In this document: positions 1 to 7,369 of the stretch, piece by piece | Layout: every line of letters begins with the position of its first letter | Numbering within the stretch: the stretch's first letter is position 1 | Assembly (NCBI GenBank): GCA_025352145.1 | Contig: JANXTY010000030.1 | Location: 186,001-250,000, forward strand | DNA: 64,000 nt | Direction: 5' to 3' | Source: Oxalobacteraceae bacterium | GTDB taxonomy: Bacteria; Pseudomonadota; Gammaproteobacteria; Burkholderiales; Burkholderiaceae_D | Translations under genes and position numbers: made by a program | The notes under the pieces: generated by a model | What the model was told of the DNA's origin: nothing | The model's database searches: none | Seen by the model: only the letters and a program-made list of their open reading frames with translations

Positions 1-425
1 CGCATGCCGTGGCAGGGACGCAAAAACCCTGCGTGGCCGTGGATTAAGGCAGGTGGCAACAAGCCTTCATCCAGTATTTTCTGTTCACCATATACGTCAC
101 CCAGAATTTTGTTGAGCAATGTGGCGCGCTGGATCACGGCCGCTTCGATTAGTGCCCAGTCATCGTGCGGCAGAATCAGCGGCAGCACATTTAAATCCCA
201 GGGGCGTTGCATGCCCTTGGCATCGGCATAGACGTTGTAGGTGACACCGTTTTCGCGTACCTGACGCTGCACAGAATCGATGTGCAGCATCATCATCTCA
301 GGCGTTTCTTTGGCTAAACTGTCCAGCATGGCGCGCCAATGGGCACGCGGCTGGTGCGCCGCATCCAGCATTTCATCAAAACACTCCGGCGAGGCGGAGT
401 AGTCGGCGAGTAGTTTCTTGAACAT
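1..425 (-). CDS. Circularly permuted ATP-grasp (probably ATP-grasp/alpha-E fusion) protein, N-terminal part
   Basis: Partial gene: the 5' end is here and the rest lies beyond the left edge. The reading frame starts at the ATG complementary to 423-425 with MFKKLLADYSASPE and is open for 141 codons. The segment RPWDLNVLPLILPHDDW and the following ILGDVYGEQKILDEGLLPP align by eye with FDIIPRVIHAGEW and FLHDIYHDQHILKAGLIPP of the ATP-grasp gene at 4121, so this is a second member of the same family. It lies 62 bases downstream of the transglutaminase gene on the same strand, probably in one operon. In other proteobacteria the gene in this place is a long protein with an ATP-grasp and an alpha-E domain fused; the fusion cannot be seen here. 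The family is predicted to form amide or peptide bonds using ATP. Confidence 0.8.
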   Translation of the reverse strand, partial: MFKKLLADYSASPECFDEMLDAAHQPRAHWRAMLDSLAKETPEMMMLHIDSVQRQVRENGVTYNVYADAKGMQRPWDLNVLPLILPHDDWALIEAAVIQRATLLNKILGDVYGEQKILDEGLLPPALIHGHAGFLRPCHGM

Positions 426-487
426 CCGGTTTTTTGTTTCTCTTGCAGCGGCTGCGCCAGGATGCGCCCCACGGTGGCCGGATACTA

Positions 488-3400
488 TCAAACCACCCAT
501 CGCAAGTCCAGCGTCAGGGGGAAACTTGGGTTGCGCTCTTCTTTGTATACGTGCATCGGTCCCGGCGTATGCCCATGCGCCCAGAAGCGGGCGAAGCGGC
601 GTGCTTCTGCTGCATTGGCATTGACCGGCGCACTGTTTTCACTGCGCCCGCCGGGATGCGTCACATGGTAGGTACAACCGCCGATGGCGCGTCCGCTCCA
701 GGTATCGACCAAGTCAAAGGTCAATGGCGCTTGTACCTTGATGCTGGGATGCAGCGCCGACCACGGACTCCAGGCACGAAAGCGTACTCCTGCCACAAAT
801 TCGCCGGGAATACCCGTCGGGTGCAAAGGCAGCATGCGCCCATTGCAGGCGATGATATGACGGCCATCGGTCAGGCCGCGCACCAATAATTGCATCCGCT
901 CGACCGACGAATCGACATAGCGGGCAGTGCCACCAGCGCTCATCTCTTCGCCCAGCACATTCCACGGTTCGATTGCCTGACGCAATTCCATCTCGACTCC
1001 TTCATACACTACGGTGCCAAAACGCGGGAAACGGAATTCGATAAAAGGATCGAACCACTGTTCTTCGAACCCATAACCGGATGCCCGTAAATCCTTGACC
1101 ACATCCCCGATATCCTGCGCCACAAAATGGGGCAACATCCAGCGATCGTGCAAAGCGGTGCCCCAATGCACCAATTTGGCTCGATATGGCTCCCGCCAGA
1201 AGCGTGCCACTAGCGCACGCAGTAAGAGCATTTGCAGCAAACTCATGCGCTCATGCGGCGGCATTTCGAAGGCGCGGAATTCGACTAAACCCAAACGACC
1301 AGTAGGGCCATCTGGTGAATATAATTTGTCAATAGAAAATTCGGAGCGATGCGTATTGCCAGTTAAATCTACCAGTAAATTGCGCAGCAAACGGTCCACC
1401 ATCCACGGCTTGTCGCCCGGCATCATGCTTGGCAACACTTGATCCATTTGCTGAAATGCGATGGCTAATTCGTAGAGATTATCGTCGCGTGCTTCATCCA
1501 CCCGCGGTGCCTGGCTGGTCGGTCCGATGAAGGTGCCGGAAAACAGGTAGGACAATGCCGGATGATTCTGCCAGTAGGTGATCAGGCTTTTGAGTAAATC
1601 GGGCCGGCGCAGCAGGGGGCTGTCTTCTGCCGTCGCCCCGCCCAAGGTCGCATGATTGCCGCCGCCAGTGCCGGTATGACGGCCATCGACCATGAATTTT
1701 TCTGTGCCGAGCCGGGTTACGCGCGCCTCTTGATAGAGGGTGGTCATGTTGTAGACCAATTCGTTCCAGCTCGCCGCAGGATGAATGTTGACCTCGATCA
1801 CGCCGGGGTCGGGCGTGACGCTGAGTAGCTTGATACGGGGGTCGCGCGGTGGTGGATAGCCCTCCATCCATAGCTTCATTTGCAAGCGGGATGCCGTATT
1901 TTCGACGGTAGTGACCAACGCCAGATAATCCTCAATGCGTTTAAGAGGTGGCATGAAGACATGTAGTCGCCCATCTCGCACCTGGACGCATAGGGCAGTA
2001 TGAATGACCTCGCATGGCGCCGACTGGCGTTCGACCTGAATTAGCTTAGCGGCGGCATTGGTTGAGTTGGTTTTTATTTCCGCTTCAGTTAGCACAGGGC
2101 GTTTATCGCGTTTGGTTTTGGCGAGTGCAGTGCGTTCGGCGAAGGGATCAATGTCGAAATCGCTTGTCTCTTCTTCCGGCAACACCCACGGCAAAGCGTT
2201 AAGCGGCAAGCGCAAGCCCATCGCCGAGTCGCCTTCGATCAAGTACAAATGTTCGCGCTTGAGCGGCCATGCCGAGGTACGCCACATGGTGCCCAGAGCA
2301 AAACTGGGGTCTTGCTCACGCGGTTTTAAAGGCAGCACAAACCCCACCACTTGCCCCAATCCCTGTTCCAATAATCGCGCCAGACGCCGCCGTTGCTCTG
2401 ACGTGTTGAGGTCAATGCTCAACGGATCCAGATTGACCGGCAAGCACTGTTCCAGGTGCGTTTGCAGCATCACATCCTCATAGGCGGGAATCAGGCTCCC
2501 CGCAGGTAAGCCTAGCGCGATGACTAACTGCGCGGCGAATTTCTCAGCCTCTTTGCTGGTATACCCCTCGCTCTTGTTTTCATCTGAAAACAGGGTCGGA
2601 TCGAACCACATCGGCTGGCCGTCAACGCGCCAGAAAATATTGAGCGCCCAACGCGGTAACGGCTCGCCCGGATACCATTTCCCTTGACCGTAGTGCAGCA
2701 TGCCGCCGGGTGCAAAATGGTTCTTCAGACGTAGCATGAGTTGCCCGGCCAGCGCGCGTTTTTGGTCGCCGTGTGCCAGCGTATTCCATTGCGGGTCGTC
2801 CATGTCGTCGATAGAGACAAAGGTGGGTTCACCTCCTTGGGTCAGGCGCACGTCTTGTGCCTTTAAATCGGCATCGACTTGCTGGCCGAGCCGGTCTATT
2901 TTTTCCCAATCCTCGTCCGTGTAAGGTTTGGTTACCCGGGGATCTTCGTGGATGCGGGTGATTGTCATTTCATGTACAAAGGTGACTTCGGCCTTATCGG
3001 TAAACCCGGTCACTGGAGCAGCAGAAGAGGGCAGTGCGGTGCAAGCGAGTGGGATATGGCCTTCGCTGGCCAACATACCCGATGTCGGATCGAGTCCGAT
3101 CCAGCCTGCGCCCGGCACGTACACTTCAGTCCAGGCATGCAAGTCGGTGAAATCCACATCGGTTCCACTAGGTCCATCAAGCGCTTCCTGATCGGCGCGT
3201 AGCTGAATCAAATAGCCTGATACGAAGCGTGCTGCCAGGCCCATTTCGCGCATGATCTGTACCAACAGCCAAGCGCTGTCACGGCAGGAACCCGATGCTT
3301 TTTCCAGCGTTTCTTCCGGCGTTTGTACGCCTGGCTCCATCCGCAGGAGGTAGGCGATGTCGCCTTGCAAGCGCTGATTGATCGCCACTAAAAAATCGTT

Positions 3401-3835
3401 GGTAAGGATTGCTTTTTTTAGAACCGAATCCTTGGCCGCAGCTACCCATGCAGTTACTAACGGCCCCACTGGTTCGGCCTTGAGATAGGCAGCGAGCTCT
3501 GCGCCTAGCTGGGCCGGATAACTAAAGGGAAAATGCTCCGCATATTTCTCGACAAAAAAATCAAAGGGATTAATCACGGTCATATCGGCGACCAGATCGA
3601 CGGTAAATTCCAGCGTGCCCGATTTTTCTGGAAAGACGAAACGGCCGATGTAATTGCCGTAAGGATCTTGCTGCCAGTTGATGAAATGTTCCTCCGGCAG
3701 CACGGAGAGCGAATACGACAGAATCGGCGTGCGTGCGTGTGGTGCTGGGCGCAGGCGTACTTCATGTGGAGACAGGGAAACCGGGCGATCGTAGCGGTAG
3801 CTTGTCTTGTGGTGCAGCGCGACGCGGATGGCCAT
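488..3835 (-). CDS. Large transglutaminase-like protein (transglutaminase core plus DUF2126)
   Basis: 1115 residues. The N-terminal part is the bacterial transglutaminase N-terminal region (HHKTSYRYDRPVSLSPHEVR). A transglutaminase core follows with a complete apparent triad: Cys184 in SGSCRDSAW, His233 in DLHAWTEVYV and Asp249 in WIGLDPTSG. Residues from about 300 to the end match the DUF2126 region that usually follows in this long family form. There is no signal peptide, so a cytoplasmic location is expected. The ATG complementary to 3833-3835 is preceded by AAAGG on the minus strand. Such proteins occur with circularly permuted ATP-grasp and alpha-E genes, as here on both sides; the set is predicted in published domain analyses to make and cleave a peptide-like product. 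The exact substrate is unknown. Confidence 0.88.
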   Translation of the reverse strand: MAIRVALHHKTSYRYDRPVSLSPHEVRLRPAPHARTPILSYSLSVLPEEHFINWQQDPYGNYIGRFVFPEKSGTLEFTVDLVADMTVINPFDFFVEKYAEHFPFSYPAQLGAELAAYLKAEPVGPLVTAWVAAAKDSVLKKAILTNDFLVAINQRLQGDIAYLLRMEPGVQTPEETLEKASGSCRDSAWLLVQIMREMGLAARFVSGYLIQLRADQEALDGPSGTDVDFTDLHAWTEVYVPGAGWIGLDPTSGMLASEGHIPLACTALPSSAAPVTGFTDKAEVTFVHEMTITRIHEDPRVTKPYTDEDWEKIDRLGQQVDADLKAQDVRLTQGGEPTFVSIDDMDDPQWNTLAHGDQKRALAGQLMLRLKNHFAPGGMLHYGQGKWYPGEPLPRWALNIFWRVDGQPMWFDPTLFSDENKSEGYTSKEAEKFAAQLVIALGLPAGSLIPAYEDVMLQTHLEQCLPVNLDPLSIDLNTSEQRRRLARLLEQGLGQVVGFVLPLKPREQDPSFALGTMWRTSAWPLKREHLYLIEGDSAMGLRLPLNALPWVLPEEETSDFDIDPFAERTALAKTKRDKRPVLTEAEIKTNSTNAAAKLIQVERQSAPCEVIHTALCVQVRDGRLHVFMPPLKRIEDYLALVTTVENTASRLQMKLWMEGYPPPRDPRIKLLSVTPDPGVIEVNIHPAASWNELVYNMTTLYQEARVTRLGTEKFMVDGRHTGTGGGNHATLGGATAEDSPLLRRPDLLKSLITYWQNHPALSYLFSGTFIGPTSQAPRVDEARDDNLYELAIAFQQMDQVLPSMMPGDKPWMVDRLLRNLLVDLTGNTHRSEFSIDKLYSPDGPTGRLGLVEFRAFEMPPHERMSLLQMLLLRALVARFWREPYRAKLVHWGTALHDRWMLPHFVAQDIGDVVKDLRASGYGFEEQWFDPFIEFRFPRFGTVVYEGVEMELRQAIEPWNVLGEEMSAGGTARYVDSSVERMQLLVRGLTDGRHIIACNGRMLPLHPTGIPGEFVAGVRFRAWSPWSALHPSIKVQAPLTFDLVDTWSGRAIGGCTYHVTHPGGRSENSAPVNANAAEARRFARFWAHGHTPGPMHVYKEERNPSFPLTLDLRWVV

Positions 3836-3863
3836 GAGTGATGCCTTTCGATGAAGTGTTAAT

Positions 3864-3951
3864 TTTCAAAGGTAGCCCTGCAGTCATGGTGGGTACGCCC
3901 TGCGTGAGGACTCATGGGCGAGACGCGCCCACCGTGACTGCCTTTGAGAAA
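3864..3951. repeat. Imperfect palindrome in the divergent promoter region
   Basis: The arms 3880-3893 (GCAGTCATGGTGGG) and 3928-3941 (CCCACCGTGACTGC) are complementary with one mismatch in 14. The outer arms 3864-3872 (TTTCAAAGG) and 3941-3951 (CCTTTGAGAAA) extend the pairing with one bulge. It sits between two divergent operons and lacks a T-run, so it is more likely a REP-type palindrome or a shared regulatory structure than a terminator. The rest of 3836-4120 shows no gene. Confidence 0.6.
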
Positions 3952-4120
3952 GGGTCGGTTAGGACCGGATTGAGTCGGATCAATAACGATGACAAAGTAC
4001 CTGTAGCAGGATTCATACCCACCCATAAATTAGCACGAAGAGGACGCAGCAAAGAAGGTAGCAACCAGCCTGGCACGCTTCTTGTTAGTATCGCTATCTC
4101 AACACGGAGGAAACGCCCTC

Positions 4121-5533
4121 ATGCAAACTTTCTACGATGAAATGTATTCCGCCCCGCAAGCAGTGCGTCCGCATTATCAGGAGTTCGATAACTGGTTAAC
4201 ACGCCAGGCGCCGCATGTGATTGAACAGAAGCGAGCTGAAGCCGAACTCATCTTTCGGCGCGTCGGCATTACCTTTGCGGTGTATGGCGATAACGCCGGG
4301 AAGGAAAGGCTGATCCCTTTCGATATCATCCCGCGCGTGATCCATGCTGGTGAGTGGACCCAGTTGCAAGCCGGCCTGAAACAGCGCGTGACGGCGCTGA
4401 ACTTGTTTTTGCATGATATTTATCACGATCAACATATTTTGAAAGCGGGCTTGATTCCGCCCGAACAAATTCTGGGCAATGCGCAGTATCGGCCTGCCAT
4501 GCAGGGGGTGACGGTGGCCTCCGACATTTACGCCCATATCGCGGGCGTCGATATCGTGCGCGCTGGCGAAGGCGAATTTTACGTACTGGAAGACAATCTG
4601 CGGGTGCCCTCTGGCGTGTCCTACATGCTGGAAGACCGGAAGATGATGATGCGTCTGTTTCCTGATTTATTCGCCCGGAACCGCATCGCACCGGTCGAAC
4701 ATTATCCCGATATGTTGCTCGATAATCTGCGTTCCGTCGCGCCGCAAGGGGTGGACGATCCCACCGTAGTCGTGATGACGCCGGGCATGTATAACTCTGC
4801 GTATTTTGAGCACGCTTTTCTGGCGCAGCAAATGGGCGTGGCGCTGGTGCAAGGCCAGGATATGTTCGTGCGCGATAACACCGTATTCATGCGGACTACG
4901 CGCGGACCGCGTCAAGTGGACGTGATTTATCGACGCATCGACGACGATTATCTGGACCCGCTCGAATTTCGTCCTGAATCCACCTTGGGTGTGCCCGGCT
5001 TGCTATCGGTTTACCGCTCTGGGCGCGTCAGTCTTGCCAACGCGATCGGCACCGGAGTGGCCGATGATAAATCGATTTATCCCTTTGTCCCTGAGATGAT
5101 TCGTTTTTATTTATCCGAGGAACCTGTCCTCAACAATGTGCCGACTTATCAATGCAGGAAAAAAGACGATCTGGCCTACACGTTGGCCAACTTATCTACA
5201 CTGGTGGTGAAGGAAGTGCATGGGGCGGGAGGTTACGGCATGCTGGTGGGGCCGGCGTCTACCAAGGCAGAGATCGAAGATTTTCGGCAGCGCATTTTAG
5301 CCAAGCCGGACGGCTACATCGCTCAGCCGACATTAGCTTTATCGGCCTGTCCGACTTATGTCGAATCCGGCGTTGCGCCGCGTCATATCGACCTGCGTCC
5401 TTTTGTTTTATCCGGTAAAACCGTTTCTATGGTGCCGGGCGGATTAACCCGTGTGGCGTTGCAAGAAGGTTCGCTCGTTGTCAACTCGTCTCAAGGTGGC
5501 GGCACAAAAGATACCTGGATACTGGAGAGTTAA
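4121..5533 (+). CDS. Circularly permuted ATP-grasp protein
   Basis: 470 residues from the ATG at 4121, chosen because GGAGG at 4106-4110 lies ten bases upstream; an in-frame ATG at 4082 would add 13 unlikely residues. The sequence has the family pattern: YDEMYSAPQAVRPHYQEF at the N-terminus, a central VLEDNLRVPSGVSYMLEDR, and VVKEVHGAGGYGMLVGPAS near residues 350-370, the glycine-rich ATP-binding part. The C-terminal HIDLRPFVLSG and MVPGGLTRVAL are typical. No signal peptide is seen. One base separates its stop from the alpha-E gene, so the two are almost certainly co-transcribed. Members are predicted ATP-dependent amidoligases that act with alpha-E and transglutaminase partners. The acceptor and donor are unknown. 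Confidence 0.9.
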   Translation: MQTFYDEMYSAPQAVRPHYQEFDNWLTRQAPHVIEQKRAEAELIFRRVGITFAVYGDNAGKERLIPFDIIPRVIHAGEWTQLQAGLKQRVTALNLFLHDIYHDQHILKAGLIPPEQILGNAQYRPAMQGVTVASDIYAHIAGVDIVRAGEGEFYVLEDNLRVPSGVSYMLEDRKMMMRLFPDLFARNRIAPVEHYPDMLLDNLRSVAPQGVDDPTVVVMTPGMYNSAYFEHAFLAQQMGVALVQGQDMFVRDNTVFMRTTRGPRQVDVIYRRIDDDYLDPLEFRPESTLGVPGLLSVYRSGRVSLANAIGTGVADDKSIYPFVPEMIRFYLSEEPVLNNVPTYQCRKKDDLAYTLANLSTLVVKEVHGAGGYGMLVGPASTKAEIEDFRQRILAKPDGYIAQPTLALSACPTYVESGVAPRHIDLRPFVLSGKTVSMVPGGLTRVALQEGSLVVNSSQGGGTKDTWILES

Positions 5534-5534
5534 T

Positions 5535-6497
5535 ATGCTGAGTCGTACCGCCGATCATTTGTTTTGGATGGCTCGTTATACCGAACGCGCAGAAAATACC
5601 GCCCGCATGCTCGATGTCCGCATCCAGACGGCGCTGATGCCGCAAAGCACTGTAGCTGCGGAACAGGGTTGGCGGGCCTTGCTGGGTATTTCCGAACTGG
5701 AGGAGGATTTTGACGCTAAATATTCTACGTTGACACAAAAAGACGTAATCGATTTTATGGTGCGCGATCCCGATAATCCCTCTTCGATAGGCAGTTGCCT
5801 GAGCGCTGCACGGGAGAATGCCCGAGCCGTGCGTGGCACCCTCACCACCGAAGTATGGGAAACTCAGAACACTACCTGGTTAGATCTGCAGCAGCATTTC
5901 AAAACGGATTTAGTGGAACAAAGTCCGGGAAAGTTTTTCGAGTGGGTCAAATATCGCTCGCATCTCTCGCGTGGCGTTACGTTGGGCACCATGTTGCAAG
6001 ATGAAGCGGTCAATTTTATCCGGCTCGGCACTTTTCTCGAACGTGCCGATAATACCGCCCGCATTCTGGACGTGAAATTTCTTGCGGCGCAAAACGGTGA
6101 TGCAGCCGAGCAGGGCACACAGGCGGATTTTTATTATTGGGGCGCATTGCTGCGCTCCGTTTCTGCCTTTGAGGTATACCGCAAGGTTTATCGCGACGTC
6201 ATCACTCCGGCCCGCGTTGCAGAACTGCTCATGCTCAAGGCCAACATGCCGCGCTCTTTGGTGGCGTGCATGGCTGCTGTGGTGGCGAATCTAAAAGATG
6301 TGCGTAACGACCTATCGCAAGACACGGAACGTTTTGCGGGAAAACTCCACGCAGAACTACAATTTTCCCGTATCGACGATATTTTGGAACAAGGATTGCA
6401 TGCCTACCTCACCAAATTTCTGGCTTGTATCGAAGAGTTGGGCGTGCGTATTAGTGAAGATTTTTTAGTGCCGGGCGAGTCCCAATCAGCTGACTGA
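5535..6497 (+). CDS. Alpha-E domain protein (DUF403)
   Basis: 320 residues, starting at the ATG at 5535 with GGAGAG at 5524-5529 upstream. The N-terminal MLSRTADHLFWMARYTERAE and the later second pattern FIRLGTFLERADNTARILDV are the two halves of the helical alpha-E domain, each with the ERA(E/D)NTAR(M/I)LDV signature. No membrane segment or signal peptide is seen. The gene starts one base after the ATP-grasp stop codon. Alpha-E proteins are found almost only beside circularly permuted ATP-grasp genes and are thought to assist the ligase or process its product; direct biochemical assignment is lacking as far as I know. Confidence 0.9.
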   Translation: MLSRTADHLFWMARYTERAENTARMLDVRIQTALMPQSTVAAEQGWRALLGISELEEDFDAKYSTLTQKDVIDFMVRDPDNPSSIGSCLSAARENARAVRGTLTTEVWETQNTTWLDLQQHFKTDLVEQSPGKFFEWVKYRSHLSRGVTLGTMLQDEAVNFIRLGTFLERADNTARILDVKFLAAQNGDAAEQGTQADFYYWGALLRSVSAFEVYRKVYRDVITPARVAELLMLKANMPRSLVACMAAVVANLKDVRNDLSQDTERFAGKLHAELQFSRIDDILEQGLHAYLTKFLACIEELGVRISEDFLVPGESQSAD

Positions 6498-6860
6498 AAG
6501 TCTCGGGGATATTTTTCATCTGGTTAGAAATACCACGCTACCCATGAAGAAAAACTGTCCACGAAATACACGAAAAGCACGAAAAAAATCAAAAACAACC
6601 ACATAAAAAAATAGACTAAAACGAACTGCCTGTGTTTTCTTTCTGCATAATTTTAGCTAACGAAAGTGTGTTAGCAGCGCGAGATTTCATTGATACGAAC
6701 GTTGTGCGTCATTGACGTTTGCCTTTGGCGTGCTGTATTCAAGAAGCAAATTGTCATTGAGCTCTTGTGTCGCCTTCCATGTCAAGGGTCAGAACTGTAT
6801 AATCGAAAATCTGGTTTTTCCGTAACGGCTTGAGCAATGATTTGCTTTTGAGAGGCGCAT
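6498..6860. other. Intergenic region without a recognised gene
   Basis: An A-rich tract around 6555-6610 with repeated CACGAAA words follows the alpha-E gene. A possible minus-ten box TATAAT lies at 6798-6803, with a weak TTCCAT 17 bases upstream, and could serve the small gene at 6861. Nothing else is recognisable. Confidence 0.5.
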
Positions 6861-7160
6861 ATGCTGTGGGATTGGTTTGATACAAGCGAGGCTAAACAAT
6901 GTGGCCTGGCACTAGCAGAGATTGTGATACAGGGGTTTCCGGCGACCGAAAGCAAAAAAGGCAATAAGGCGGTAGTGCATCGAGCCAAACTGCTCGACCA
7001 GATATTCGCACAAGCCAGGCAATTTAAGCAGGTTTATCATCCGAATTTATATAAGAAGGCGAAATTGGGGAATGCCTTTAGATGGAAACTTTTGGGGCAA
7101 GGCTTTGAAGCGAAATTTGTTGAGGATCTTACTCATCAGATCCTTTTGCAAATGAAGTGA
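6861..7160 (+). CDS. Small conserved-looking hypothetical protein
   Basis: 99 residues starting MLWDWFDTSEAKQCGLALA, preceded by GAGAGG about five bases upstream of the ATG. It is basic (many Lys in residues 30-80), without signal peptide or membrane segment, and contains FRWKLLGQGFEAKFVEDLT near the C-terminus. No family is recognised with confidence. Its composition and ribosome site favour a real gene. It stands alone between the alpha-E gene and the glycan locus, with intergenic sequence on both sides. Confidence 0.55.
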   Translation: MLWDWFDTSEAKQCGLALAEIVIQGFPATESKKGNKAVVHRAKLLDQIFAQARQFKQVYHPNLYKKAKLGNAFRWKLLGQGFEAKFVEDLTHQILLQMK

Positions 7161-7219
7161 GACACTCCGAAAGTGCAAACACGGTCGAGTGTTAAAGAAG
7201 GCTGCTAGAATCTGTCGAG

Positions 7220-7266
7220 GGATTGCGCCTTAAGCAGACCGCAGGCCCTCTTCTCTCGCGCAATCC
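7220..7266. repeat. Inverted repeat in the leader of the glycan locus
   Basis: GGATTGCGC at 7220-7228 pairs exactly with GCGCAATCC at 7258-7266 across a 29-base loop. It lies about 70 bases before the mini-ORF at 7334. It could fold in the leader RNA or be a protein site; no T-run follows, so it is not a classical terminator. Confidence 0.4.
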
Positions 7267-7333
7267 TGAATCAGTCATAGGAGTCTGCAGTTTGTTCCTT
7301 TAGTCAACGAACCCGGCAGCAGGAGTGCATCAT

Positions 7334-7369
7334 ATGGTGACACCGCCATCAAATCTGGATACCTACTAA
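7334..7369 (+). CDS. Eleven-codon leader ORF overlapping the glycosyltransferase start
   Basis: A mini-ORF MVTPPSNLDTY with a good ribosome site (AGGAG at 7321-7325, eight bases before its ATG). Its stop TAA at 7367-7369 overlaps the ATG of the next gene at 7369-7371 as TAATG. The large downstream gene has no clear ribosome site of its own, so the arrangement suggests translational coupling. Seen directly: the ORF, its Shine-Dalgarno and the overlap. Inferred: that it is translated. Confidence 0.5.
   Translation: MVTPPSNLDTY

Noticed and set aside
6555-6610. CACGAAA-rich tract considered as a direct-repeat origin or protein-binding array
   Set aside because: The units are irregular in spacing and sequence, and no DnaA boxes or replication genes are near.
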